In this document: one piece after another, positions 43,307 through 51,602 of the stretch
Position numbering within the stretch: the first letter of the stretch is position 1
Layout: the number at the start of each line of letters is the position of its first letter
Source of the DNA: Alistipes finegoldii DSM 17242
GTDB taxonomy: Bacteria > Bacteroidota > Bacteroidia > Bacteroidales > Rikenellaceae
Assembly (NCBI RefSeq): GCF_000265365.1
Contig: NC_018011.1
Location: 1,860,001 to 1,924,000, forward strand
Direction: 5' to 3'
Length of the DNA: 64,000 bases
The notes under the pieces: model-generated
Databases searched by the model: none
Told to the model about the DNA's origin: nothing
What the model saw: only the letters and a program-made list of their open reading frames with translations
Position numbers and translations under genes: made by a program

Positions 43307-43339
43307 TTACTTAGTTATGTGGGTAAAATTGTGTGTGAA

Positions 43340-45538
43340 TCAGTTGTTGATGCGGAAGGCGCGCTGAACGCCCTTGATGCGCATGATCGAATGGATGAGC
43401 GTATCGACCACGCCCGCGCCGGGCACCTCGACGCTCACCGTGCCCGCGATGCAGCCGTTGGCCAGCGAGGCGAAGTTGATCGAGCGGATGTTGAGTTTCA
43501 GGTCGCGGCTGATGACTTCGGTGATGTGGTTGGCCATGCCGGTCGTGTCGGCGGCGACGATGCGCAGCGAGACGCGGAACGCACCTTCGGCCGTCGAACG
43601 CCAGCGGGCGTCGATGACGCGGTAGGGGTAATTCTCGCGCATGCGCTTGGCGTTGGGGCAGTCGCAGCGGTGGATCGTGATGCCCGAATTGATCGTCACG
43701 AAGCCGAACACCTCGTCGCCCTTGATCGGGTTGCAGCATTTGGCCAGCTTGTACTGGATCTTCGAGATGTCGTCGTCGATGACCAGCGCGTCCTGCGCCG
43801 CGGGACTCTCCTTGGCGGTGTGGACCTTGTTGCGTTCGGCTTCGGCCGCAGCGGCGCGCCGCTGCTCGTCGGCTTCGCCCGAAATATGGCGCGTGAGGAT
43901 CTCCTTGATGGTCCCCAGATCGACCTTCTGCGTGGCGATCAGGGCGTAGATTTCGGTGCCTGTGCGGACTTTGAAGTATTTGACCAGATAGGCTACAGCC
44001 TCGTCGATCGTGAGCGGGAATTTCCAGTTCTTGAGCTTGCGTTCCAGCTCCTCGCGTCCCATGCGGGTATGCTTGGCCTGCTCCTCGCGCAGGAACGATT
44101 TGATCTTGTTGCGGGCCTTCGACGTGACCACGAAGTTGAGCCAGTCGGATTTGGGCGTCTGGTTCTTCTGGGTGAGGATCTCGACGATGTCGCCGTTGCG
44201 CAGCTGCTCGCGGATCGACACGGCCCGGTTGTTGACCTTGCCGCCGACGCACGTCGAGCCCAGACTGGTGTGGATGTCGAATGCGAAGTCCAAGAGCGAG
44301 GCCCCTTCGGGCAGCTTGCGCAGGTCGCCGTTGGGCGTGAAGACGAAGATCTCGCCCGAAGCGGGTTTGGCATCGAAACGCTGCGCCAGCGAGTGGGTGG
44401 TGTCTTCGAGCAGTTCGCGCAGGCGACCCAGCCAGACTTCGCTGGTCTGCGCGCCCTGATTCACCCCCTTGTAGCGCCAGTGCGCCGCGATGCCGCGTTC
44501 GGCCACGGCGTCCATGCGCTCGGTGCGGATCTGCACCTCGACCCAGCGGCCTTCGGCCGATACGGTGGTGTGCAGCGATTCGTAGCCGTTGGACTTCGGG
44601 ATCGAAATCCAGTCGCGCATGCGGTTGGGGTTGGGCGTATAGAAGTCCGTCACGACCGAATAGGCCGTCCAGCACTGCGGCTTCTCCTGCTCTTTCGGGC
44701 AGTCGATGATGATGCGGATGGCGAAGATGTCGTAAACGCCCTCGAACGGCACGTGCTGTTTGTGCATCTTGGTCCAGATCGAGAAGATCGACTTCGTGCG
44801 GCTCTTGATGTGGTATTTGATGCCGAGTTTGTGCAGACGCTCCTCGATGGGGACCAGAAACCGTGCGATGAAGGCTTTGCGTTCGTCGGCGCTCTCTTCG
44901 AGCTTGGTGACGATGTGTTCGTAGTCCTTCGGTTCGAGGTATTTCAGCGCGATGTCCTCCAGCTCGCTTTTGAGACTGTAGAGACCCAGCTTGTGGGCGA
45001 TCTGGGCGTAGAGGTTCATGCTTTCCCAGCTCTTCTTGCGCCACTTCTCGTGCGGGAAGATCTCCAGCGAGCGCATCACTTCGAGCCGGTCGGCCAGCTT
45101 GATGAGGATGACGCGGGGGTCTTCGGAGTAGGAGACGAGCAGGTCGCGGAAATTCTCGGCCTGCTCCTTGGCGACCTTCAGTTTCAGTTCCGAGATGTTG
45201 CACATCCCGATCGTGATGCCGACGACCTGCTCGCCGAAGCGGCTGCGGATGTCGGCGGTCAGGGCGAGGAACTCTTCGGCCGGGAGCTGTTTGTGGGCCA
45301 GACGCACCACGTCGTGCAGGATGGCCGAGATGGTGGAGTTGCGTCCGAGTCCCACTTCGGAGATCACGATTCCGGCCACGGCCGCGGCATGCGTCAGCAG
45401 GGGGCTGCCGTCATAGCGGGTCAGGGACGCAAGCTTCCCGTCGGCGTAGACCAGCGCCTCGTCCACGAGTGCCTGAGTCTGCTCCGAGAAGTTCGCGCGC
45501 ACGAGCGTGCGGAGTTTTTCGTAACGTGAAAAGTCCAT
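43340..45538 (-). CDS. bifunctional (p)ppGpp synthetase/hydrolase Rel/SpoT
   Basis: The 732-residue alarmone enzyme has, in order, an HD hydrolase domain (LLTHAAAVAGIVISEVGLGR, AILHDVV), a synthetase domain (IPKSNGYESLHTTVSAEGRW, TERMDAVAERGIAAHWRYKG), a TGS domain (IFVFTPNGDLRKLPEGASLL) and a C-terminal ACT domain. The segment RMRDWISIPKSNG has basic residues where bifunctional enzymes have R-x-K-D and RelA has E-x-D-D, which supports both synthesis and hydrolysis. It ends 33 bases before the GNAT-arg cluster, so stringent control and arginine genes may share a transcript. It diverges from a hemolysin III-like gene. Confidence 0.94.
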   Translation of the reverse strand: MDFSRYEKLRTLVRANFSEQTQALVDEALVYADGKLASLTRYDGSPLLTHAAAVAGIVISEVGLGRNSTISAILHDVVRLAHKQLPAEEFLALTADIRSRFGEQVVGITIGMCNISELKLKVAKEQAENFRDLLVSYSEDPRVILIKLADRLEVMRSLEIFPHEKWRKKSWESMNLYAQIAHKLGLYSLKSELEDIALKYLEPKDYEHIVTKLEESADERKAFIARFLVPIEERLHKLGIKYHIKSRTKSIFSIWTKMHKQHVPFEGVYDIFAIRIIIDCPKEQEKPQCWTAYSVVTDFYTPNPNRMRDWISIPKSNGYESLHTTVSAEGRWVEVQIRTERMDAVAERGIAAHWRYKGVNQGAQTSEVWLGRLRELLEDTTHSLAQRFDAKPASGEIFVFTPNGDLRKLPEGASLLDFAFDIHTSLGSTCVGGKVNNRAVSIREQLRNGDIVEILTQKNQTPKSDWLNFVVTSKARNKIKSFLREEQAKHTRMGREELERKLKNWKFPLTIDEAVAYLVKYFKVRTGTEIYALIATQKVDLGTIKEILTRHISGEADEQRRAAAAEAERNKVHTAKESPAAQDALVIDDDISKIQYKLAKCCNPIKGDEVFGFVTINSGITIHRCDCPNAKRMRENYPYRVIDARWRSTAEGAFRVSLRIVAADTTGMANHITEVISRDLKLNIRSINFASLANGCIAGTVSVEVPGAGVVDTLIHSIMRIKGVQRAFRINN

Positions 45539-45564
45539 TTTTCCCTAACCGCATAACCTTGACG

Positions 45565-45572
45565 ACAAAGAT
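45565..45572 (-). promoter_or_regulatory. -7 box for rel/spoT
   Basis: CAAAGATA reads TATCTTTG on the minus strand, about 27 bases upstream of the rel/spoT ATG. It is only 15 bases from the opposing TAAATTTG box, so the two promoters probably compete. Confidence 0.6.
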
Positions 45573-45586
45573 ATGAAAAAAATTCA

Positions 45587-45594
45587 TAAATTTG
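45587..45594 (+). promoter_or_regulatory. -7 box for the hemolysin III-like gene
   Basis: TAAATTTG fits TAnnTTTG and lies about 26 bases upstream of the ATG at 45620. Confidence 0.55.
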
Positions 45595-45619
45595 GCACAT
45601 CGGACCAATACACCCGATT

Positions 45620-46276
45620 ATGACGAAGAAAAAGGATGCTTATGTCCCGACCGTGGGGGAGGAGGTCGCCAATACGGTCACGCACGGCGTGATGTCGCTG
45701 CTGGCGCTCGTGGCGCTTCCCTTTGCGGCCGTGTGGGCCTACGCGCACGACCCCGACCGCATTCTGGCGTCGGTGTCGGTGAGCATTTTCGTGATCTCGA
45801 TCTTCCTGATGTTTCTCGCTTCGACGCTCTACCATTCGATGAATCCGGCCTCGAAACACAAGGCCGTGTTCCATATCCTCGACCATATTTTCATCTACGT
45901 CGCCATCGCCGGAAGCTACACGCCGATCGCGCTGTCGGTGATCGGAGGGTGGCAGGGCGTCTTCATCACGATCCTGCAGTGGGCGATGGTGCTGTTCGGC
46001 ATCTTCTACAAGTCGCTTTCGCGCAAGACGATTCCCGCCCTCAGCCTGACGATCTATCTGGTCATGGGGTGGACGATCGTATTTTTCATGCCGCTTTTCG
46101 TGCGGCAGGCGTCGACGCCGCTGCTGGCGCTGATCGCCGCGGGCGGCGTGCTCTATACGCTCGGCGCGTGGTTTTATGCCCGGCAGGGATTCCGCTACCA
46201 CCACATGGTCTGGCACCTGCTGATCAATCTGGCCGTGGCGGCCCATTTTACGGGAATCGTGTTTTTTCTGTACTGA
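45620..46276 (+). CDS. hemolysin III / PAQR-family membrane protein
   Basis: The 218-residue protein has about seven membrane segments. It carries the family motifs EEVANTVTHGVMSLLALVAL, FLASTLYHSMNP, HIFIYVAIAGSYTPIAL and, near the end, YHHMVWHLLINLAVAAHF. These place the conserved Ser, Asp and three His of the putative metal site typical of PAQR/YqfA proteins. Despite the family name, haemolysis is not established for most members; an inner-membrane lipid-hydrolase role is suspected. It is monocistronic, with a terminator directly after. Confidence 0.88.
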   Translation: MTKKKDAYVPTVGEEVANTVTHGVMSLLALVALPFAAVWAYAHDPDRILASVSVSIFVISIFLMFLASTLYHSMNPASKHKAVFHILDHIFIYVAIAGSYTPIALSVIGGWQGVFITILQWAMVLFGIFYKSLSRKTIPALSLTIYLVMGWTIVFFMPLFVRQASTPLLALIAAGGVLYTLGAWFYARQGFRYHHMVWHLLINLAVAAHFTGIVFFLY

Positions 46277-46297
46277 GTTGATACGGGCAGTAGGGGG

Positions 46298-46332
46298 AAA
46301 ACGCCCCGAAACCTGAGTTACGGGGCGTTTTT
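46298..46332. terminator. terminator between hemolysin III and the methyltransferase gene
   Basis: The hairpin arms are AAAACGCCCCG and CGGGGCGTTTTT with a 12-base loop. It lies between convergent genes and can act in both directions. Confidence 0.8.
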
Positions 46333-46366
46333 GTGCTGACTCGGAGGGAGCGCATGCCGGTTTGCC

Positions 46367-47140
46367 TCAATGCTTGTAGACGACGTAAATATGGTCTTTC
46401 GGCAGGGCGTAAAGCCGGCGTTCGGCCTCGGAGAAGGTCGCGGCGTAGTCGATGTCCGCGGCCTCGAAGCCCGCTTCGCGCAGCCGGTCTGTGTAGTCCG
46501 CGCCGTAGATGCGGCGGTGGTCGTATTGTCCGAAGATGCGTGTCCGCTCTTCGGGATCGGTGATCGAGTCGTCCTCGTAGGTCTGTTCGTAGTCCGGTTC
46601 CACGGGCGAGAGCAGGATGCCCCAGCCGCCGGGTTTGAGGATGCGGTAGAGTTCGTGCAGCGCCCTGCGGTCGTCGGCGACGTGTTCGAGCAGGTGGTTG
46701 CAGAGGATCACGTCGACCGAATCGTCGGCCAGCGGAATCTGTTGCACGTCGAAGTGCAGGTCGGCCAGCGGGCTTTCGAGGTCGGCGGTGACGTACTGTC
46801 CCGGATGCCCCTTGAAATGGGGTTTCAGGTGGCGCATGATGCAGACTTCGGGCGCGATGTGGAGCGTGCGGGGAAAACTCGTCAGCAGGTCGGTCTCACG
46901 CGTGAGGTAGAGCCACAGCAGGCGGTGGCGTTCCAGCGACAGGCATTTGGGACAGAGCGCGTTGGCCCGTGATTGGACATAGCCGTAGGGCATGAATCTG
47001 CGGTATCGGGACCCGCAGACCGGACATTCGACACCCCGGCCTTTGTAGAACAGGCCCGCGGCGGGAACGGCCCAGCCGGCGACGCGCTGAAGGAGCGGCC
47101 GCGGCACGTGGTTGAGCATCCATTTGATAAGTTTTTTCAT
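46367..47140 (-). CDS. SAM-dependent methyltransferase with an N-terminal Cys4 motif
   Basis: The 257-residue protein has a basic, amphipathic N-terminus (MKKLIKWMLNHVPRPLLQRV), then a four-cysteine motif (VECPVCGSRYRRF and NALCPKCLSLERHR) that could bind zinc. A class-I methyltransferase domain follows with LHIAPEVCIMRHLKPH, DVILCNHLLEHVADDRRALH and ILKPGGWGILLSPVEPDYEQ. The substrate is unknown; the membrane-like N-terminus suggests it may work at the inner face of the membrane. It lies 13 bases after a GNAT gene on the same strand as xseA and xseB. Confidence 0.8.
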   Translation of the reverse strand: MKKLIKWMLNHVPRPLLQRVAGWAVPAAGLFYKGRGVECPVCGSRYRRFMPYGYVQSRANALCPKCLSLERHRLLWLYLTRETDLLTSFPRTLHIAPEVCIMRHLKPHFKGHPGQYVTADLESPLADLHFDVQQIPLADDSVDVILCNHLLEHVADDRRALHELYRILKPGGWGILLSPVEPDYEQTYEDDSITDPEERTRIFGQYDHRRIYGADYTDRLREAGFEAADIDYAATFSEAERRLYALPKDHIYVVYKH

Positions 47141-47153
47141 CGCAGGTGAGGTT

Positions 47154-47708
47154 TTATTCCCGCCAGTGTTCGGGGCGGTTCAGGGCGTCGGCGCATACGA
47201 CCCGGCCTTTGGGACCTGAAAATCCGTCGTCGGTCAACGCCTGCGCCATCCAGTAGTCCGCATGTTTTTCCAGAATCGGATAAGGGGCCGGAAATCCCAG
47301 TTTTTCCGCTCCGGGAATGAATCCGTGGCGCGGGTAGTACTCCTTGTGTCCGAGTACGAAGACGAGTTTCGCGCCCCGCTCCCGCAGCAGCTGCAGCCCC
47401 TCGGCGATCAGCAGTCCGCCGACGCCCTGCTTCTGGCAGGAGGGAACGACGGCGAGCGGTGCGAGGATGTAGAACAACGGTCGCTGCACTTCCGCTCCGA
47501 CGATGCGGCATCGGGTGAACAGGATGTGGCCGACGGCCTCCCCGTCGCGCAGTGCGAGCAGCGAGACGGTCGGTTCGGCAGTCGGATCGGACAGCAGCTC
47601 GGCGGTCAGCCCGGCCTCCTTGTCGTAGCCGAAGCCCTTTTTATGCACTTCGACGATCGCCGCGAGGTCGGCGGGGACGGTTTCACGGATGACGATTTCC
47701 CCGGACAT
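47154..47708 (-). CDS. GNAT N-acetyltransferase (YhbS-like)
   Basis: The 184-residue protein has the GNAT core with ILFTRCRIVGAEVQRPLFYI, LAVVPSCQKQGVGGLLIAEG (acetyl-CoA loop) and VLGHKEYYPRHGFIPGAEKL, the last typical of YhbS-like enzymes. The ATG at 47708 overlaps the xseB stop by one base (TGATG), so it is translationally coupled to xseB; a longer upstream frame runs through the xseB region in another frame and is not used. The substrate is not known. Confidence 0.85.
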   Translation of the reverse strand: MSGEIVIRETVPADLAAIVEVHKKGFGYDKEAGLTAELLSDPTAEPTVSLLALRDGEAVGHILFTRCRIVGAEVQRPLFYILAPLAVVPSCQKQGVGGLLIAEGLQLLRERGAKLVFVLGHKEYYPRHGFIPGAEKLGFPAPYPILEKHADYWMAQALTDDGFSGPKGRVVCADALNRPEHWRE

Positions 47709-47899
47709 CACGATTCCAGTATTTTGGAAACCTCCTCTTCGGCCTTGCGCAGCCGCGATTTGCAGCCGGCGATCAGCTCCGTGGCACGTTTGACCTCGGC
47801 GGCGAGGCTGTCCACGTCCATCTCTTCGTTGCGGAAGCGGGCGAGGATCTTCTCGATCTGGGCCATCGATTCGGCGTATGTCATCTCTTTTTTTGCCAT
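47708..47899 (-). CDS. xseB: exodeoxyribonuclease VII small subunit XseB
   Basis: XseB partners with XseA to degrade single-stranded DNA. The 63-residue, mostly helical protein (MTYAESMAQIEKILARFRNE, VKRATELIAGCKSRLRKAEE) has the usual length and motif. In most Bacteroidetes it follows xseA directly. Here the two are about 2.4 kb apart, separated by a glycosyltransferase and a MACPF gene on the same strand. The gene looks intact. Confidence 0.92.
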   Translation of the reverse strand: MAKKEMTYAESMAQIEKILARFRNEEMDVDSLAAEVKRATELIAGCKSRLRKAEEEVSKILES

Positions 47900-47907
47900 A
47901 TCTGTAA

Positions 47908-48831
47908 TTAGTTTGCCGGATTTTGGTTATGCTGATTTTGCAGTTCTCCGAGTATAATTGTCCGATAGCGGGCAATGTCGAGCGCGTCATCGAATTTACG
48001 GGCGAAAAGAGTTGCTGATTGTGGATTCTCTCTTCGGTTTTGCGAATCGAATTCGGAGAGTGGGTATAGATCGTCGGTGGTGAATGTCTTTGGATGCGCT
48101 CCGGGACATGACCAGTCCGTGTATACGAGGGAGTAGTCCGCATTACGGTCGGCGAACGGAGAATTGCATAGAAGCGTCTGGAAAAATATTTCATCGGCTC
48201 CGTGGCTATACTTGAATGCCTGCAGGTAATCGGGATTTGTTTGCAGGTAATCGAAAAAATAATCCCTCAGACGATGCGTGATCGCGATCCACTGACTGCC
48301 TTTTTGCAGTGGCGGAATCCGGTTGAAATAGGGATTGACAGAACGCATGAAGCACTTCATCGCCGTGCGTTTGACACGACGCATGAAAGTCGATTTGTCT
48401 GAAAAAAAATGACGAAGGCGTACCCAGTTCGCTTCATCGAATGTGATGGCCGGATTAGTGGATATAAATTCCCGTTTTTCAGCATAGGCCGTGTGCAGAA
48501 AGGTACGCAATTCGCTTATGGGGCATAGTGGTAAAGTGTCGCCCGAAATCAATACAATATAATGAAAATTTTTATTTTGAGTTTCGGCGAAAAGCCGAAG
48601 AGTGCTTTCGACCATACTGAAGCCTGCCCAATAGACTTTTGTCCTCGGTTCGAGAAAATGTACCCCGGTGCGATCTCTGAGCGGTGCGAAATCTTGGATG
48701 CGGGATTTGCCGTCCACGTGGATAAAAATTTCATTGCCCGGAACATTAAGTATGCGGATAAGTTCTTCCAGAACGGGTGTGTATTTGTGGCATAATATGC
48801 AAAATGCGATCCGAAATTTGTGAGCAGTCAT
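47908..48831 (-). CDS. GT14-like beta-1,6-N-acetylglucosaminyltransferase-type glycosyltransferase
   Basis: The 307-residue protein resembles bacterial members of GT14 (core-2/I-branching enzymes): FRIAFCILCHKYTPVLEELI, NEIFIHVDGKSRIQDF, KVYWAGFSMVESTLRLFAET, YIVLISGDTLPLCPISEL, KGSQWIAITHRLRDYF and SHGADEIFFQTLLCNSPF. It lacks a signal peptide or membrane anchor and so should act in the cytoplasm, adding a sugar to a lipid-linked or surface glycan. It lies between the MACPF gene (14 bases) and xseB (8 bases) and has lower GC than the flanking housekeeping genes. A role in changing the producer's surface glycan is inferred from known MACPF-glycosyltransferase pairs. Confidence 0.82.
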   Translation of the reverse strand: MTAHKFRIAFCILCHKYTPVLEELIRILNVPGNEIFIHVDGKSRIQDFAPLRDRTGVHFLEPRTKVYWAGFSMVESTLRLFAETQNKNFHYIVLISGDTLPLCPISELRTFLHTAYAEKREFISTNPAITFDEANWVRLRHFFSDKSTFMRRVKRTAMKCFMRSVNPYFNRIPPLQKGSQWIAITHRLRDYFFDYLQTNPDYLQAFKYSHGADEIFFQTLLCNSPFADRNADYSLVYTDWSCPGAHPKTFTTDDLYPLSEFDSQNRRENPQSATLFARKFDDALDIARYRTIILGELQNQHNQNPAN

Positions 48832-48845
48832 ATGATGAACTGTTT

Positions 48846-50303
48846 TTAATAAGCGTTATATATATATCCAACGATACCGCCTTTGTATTCCCGCCCTTGT
48901 TTAACTTGTTCAGTTACTTCGGCCCAACTGTATGTGTAGAAGCTATCTTTATTTTTTCCGTACCACATGGGGTATAATGGTATTGTATTATTGGCTGGAT
49001 TTTTTAAGATGTATCCGGCTTGACCTTTATATTCCCGGCCTTGTTTTATGTCGTTTTGTACTGCTTCCCATGAGGTGGTGTAAAATGTGTCTTTAGTTTC
49101 GTTATACCACATAGCGTATAGTGGGACTGTATTATTGGTTTGAGTTGCTAAAATGTATCCTTTTAACCCTTTAAATTCTCTCCCCGCTTGCTGTTCGTTT
49201 AAGACTGTATCCCAAGAGTAAACGTAGTATGTATCTTTCGATTTGCTATACCACATTTCATAAAATGGGGTTAACTTTAAAGATGTTATCTGTTTGTTCG
49301 CGATATATTGTTCGATCGCATTTTTGACTTCAGTTTTTTTTGAGGCGTTGGAAATGAATTCATAGATCGGATAGGCTTTATTCCATTCGATGTTTGTCAA
49401 AACACTGCTTCCGTCCAATGATATTTGGCTGTCCCAGTTTTGGATGTCAATTGTCGTCGGATAATTTTGATCTAGACTATACTTTAAATTGCTTCCTTTG
49501 CCTCCAAAAAAATAGACATATAATTCTTGGGATGCATTCTCTTTTGCTAAAACTTCATTGGTAACAGTCTCGCCGCCAGCGTTAAATTTAATACCGAGTT
49601 TACCTAAAACAGCACTAAAACCTGCAGCAACTGTTTTTTTTCGTGTTGTTTGGTCGGTGGTTTTTGTAAAACATGATCTGTACATTAATCTGTATCTGCC
49701 GCCCAATGTAATATGAGTTAAAACATGGGTCCCATATATTTCAATTATTTTTTCGGCGGAATAACGGTTTACATCCTCAATGAATTCCGGAGAAATATAG
49801 GCTGAGATACGTGATATGTCATCGTTAATATAAATGATTCGATGATTTCGGATACATTCTAAACTTGCAAATGCATATTTGGTTGAATAGGAATAACTGT
49901 CAAAAAAGTCCTTACTCGAAGAAAAAGTTCCGGAAAAACCGAATTTTCCGACTCCCATGTTGAGTCCACCTTTCATGTTGGATTTTTTTGTAACTTCTTT
50001 TAGATAATCTTCGGCAGTAGCTCCGTAGCAAAAAAAGTCGCTACCCCAAGAGTTTGTATGGGTAATTAAACGGTTCGGAAATTCCCGTTCGTATTTTTCG
50101 ATATCAATAACTTGTCCCCGGACGGATGTTGGGTTTAAGTAATCTTCAGTGACGTCGTATCCCCAACCAAGGACATCAAATTTATTGTCGCCACCACTTC
50201 GCGTTGTTGGGACAGTTTTATGATTGGAGGTGAGATTTGAGAAATCTTTTGTACAAGCTGCTAATGTAGATGCACAAAACAAAAAGAGTAAGATTTTTTT
50301 CAT
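48846..50303 (-). CDS. MACPF-domain lipoprotein with three C-terminal repeats, candidate antibacterial toxin
   Basis: The 485-residue protein starts MKKILLFLFCASTLAAC, a lipoprotein signal with the lipobox cysteine at 17. The membrane-attack/perforin signature Y-G-T-H-x6-GG is present at residues 190-202 (YGTHVLTHITLGG), preceded by glycine-rich segments (KGGLNMGVGKFGFSGTF). After about residue 340 come three 46-48-residue repeats (344-391, 392-439, 440-485). Each has the pattern PLY-x-MWY, KD-x-FY, SW, GREYKG and GYI, similar to DUF5648-type repeats. The gene is strongly AT-rich compared with its neighbours. It resembles the BSAP antimicrobial proteins of Bacteroides; activity is not proven. 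Confidence 0.88.
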   Translation of the reverse strand: MKKILLFLFCASTLAACTKDFSNLTSNHKTVPTTRSGGDNKFDVLGWGYDVTEDYLNPTSVRGQVIDIEKYEREFPNRLITHTNSWGSDFFCYGATAEDYLKEVTKKSNMKGGLNMGVGKFGFSGTFSSSKDFFDSYSYSTKYAFASLECIRNHRIIYINDDISRISAYISPEFIEDVNRYSAEKIIEIYGTHVLTHITLGGRYRLMYRSCFTKTTDQTTRKKTVAAGFSAVLGKLGIKFNAGGETVTNEVLAKENASQELYVYFFGGKGSNLKYSLDQNYPTTIDIQNWDSQISLDGSSVLTNIEWNKAYPIYEFISNASKKTEVKNAIEQYIANKQITSLKLTPFYEMWYSKSKDTYYVYSWDTVLNEQQAGREFKGLKGYILATQTNNTVPLYAMWYNETKDTFYTTSWEAVQNDIKQGREYKGQAGYILKNPANNTIPLYPMWYGKNKDSFYTYSWAEVTEQVKQGREYKGGIVGYIYNAY

Positions 50304-50348
50304 AGAGAGATAAAGTTAGATAGGTTAAGTTAGGAATGTTCGAGACTA

Positions 50349-51599
50349 TTATGACGTTAAGAATGTTTTTTGCGCGGTGCCGTGGATCGTGCCGTCGGCG
50401 ACTTCGATTTCGAGGGCGTCGCCTTTGCGGACGCCGCGGGCCGACACGACGGCTTTGCCGCCCGTGCGGACGACGGCGAAGCCCAGCCGGAGGATGCGTT
50501 CCGGAGAGCGGCCGGCGATCAATTCCGCGGCGTTGTCGAGTCGTGTGGCCTGCCGTGCGAGGAAATTGCGCACCGCTTCCGGCAGCAGGGCCGAAAGGTG
50601 TTCTGCGCGGAGCCGCTGCCGCGTGAGCAGGTTGCCGCTCATCTGGCGCAGGTCGCCCGAGAGCCGTTCCAGCCGCACCTCGGAGGCATGCATGGCGGCT
50701 TTCGTGGCATCGTGCAGTTGCAGGGCCGCGTAGTCGAGCCACCCCTCGGCCTGCGTCATCCGTTCGACGAGCCATCCGGCTACGGCTGTCGGGGTTTTGA
50801 GCGCCGTGTGGGCCACCATGTCGGCGACGCTGGTGTCCTTGTCGTGGCCTATGCCGGTCAGGATCGGCAGCGGGAACTGCGCCATGTGGGCGCAGAGCCG
50901 GTAGGCGTTGAAACAGTTGAGGTCGCTGGCCGAGCCGCCGCCGCGGATGAGGACCACGGCGTCGAATTCGTCCATCCGCTCTGCGACGGCGCATAACGCC
51001 GTGACGATCGACTCTTCGGCCGCCGCGCCCTGCATGAAGGCGTCGAACAGCGTCACCTCGAAACGGTAGGGGCTTTTGGTCAGCTCCTTGCGGAAATCCT
51101 GATAACCTGCGGCGTTGGCGCTCGATACGACCGCCACGCGCTGCACCACGACGGGCATCGGCGCTTCGCGGTTCATGTCCCAGACGCCCTCTTGCTGAAG
51201 CTGGGCGATGGTTATCTGCCGCTGCCGTTCCATGTCGCCCAGCGTGTAGGTGGGGTCGATGTCGGTGATCTGGAGCGAAAATCCGTAGAGTTCGTGGTAA
51301 TTGACGGCGACTTTGGCCAGAATCTTGATTCCGGCGGCGAGCCGCTGGCCGGTTTCGGCTTCGAAGTATCCTGCGATGCGGGGATAGGCCGTGCGCCAGA
51401 TCACGGCGCGCGACTGGGCCAGCGGAACGCCGTTGTCGCCCCCTTTTTCGACCAGTTCTAGGTAGCAGTGGCCTGAGTAATTGACCTTTATTTCGGAGAT
51501 TTCGGCGCTGACCCATACGGGCAGGGCGAAACGCTCGTGGAGGGTCTCCTTCACGAGCCGCTGCAATTGGGAAAGGGTGATATGTGAGTGCGTCTGCAT
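50349..51599 (-). CDS. xseA: exodeoxyribonuclease VII large subunit XseA
   Basis: XseA is the catalytic subunit that degrades single-stranded DNA. The 416-residue protein starts with the OB-fold region (ITLSQLQRLVKETLHERFAL, VWVSAEISEIKVNYSGHCYL). The catalytic core contains VAVVSSANAAGYQDFRKEL, VVLIRGGGSASDLNCFNAYR and LPILTGIGHDKDTSVADMVA. A helical part rich in Leu, Arg and Ala and a short C-terminal domain follow. The end is complete, so the downstream insertion did not cut into the gene. It begins three bases after the TonB-like gene ends. Confidence 0.95.
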   Translation of the reverse strand: MQTHSHITLSQLQRLVKETLHERFALPVWVSAEISEIKVNYSGHCYLELVEKGGDNGVPLAQSRAVIWRTAYPRIAGYFEAETGQRLAAGIKILAKVAVNYHELYGFSLQITDIDPTYTLGDMERQRQITIAQLQQEGVWDMNREAPMPVVVQRVAVVSSANAAGYQDFRKELTKSPYRFEVTLFDAFMQGAAAEESIVTALCAVAERMDEFDAVVLIRGGGSASDLNCFNAYRLCAHMAQFPLPILTGIGHDKDTSVADMVAHTALKTPTAVAGWLVERMTQAEGWLDYAALQLHDATKAAMHASEVRLERLSGDLRQMSGNLLTRQRLRAEHLSALLPEAVRNFLARQATRLDNAAELIAGRSPERILRLGFAVVRTGGKAVVSARGVRKGDALEIEVADGTIHGTAQKTFLTS

Positions 51600-51602
51600 G
51601 GG

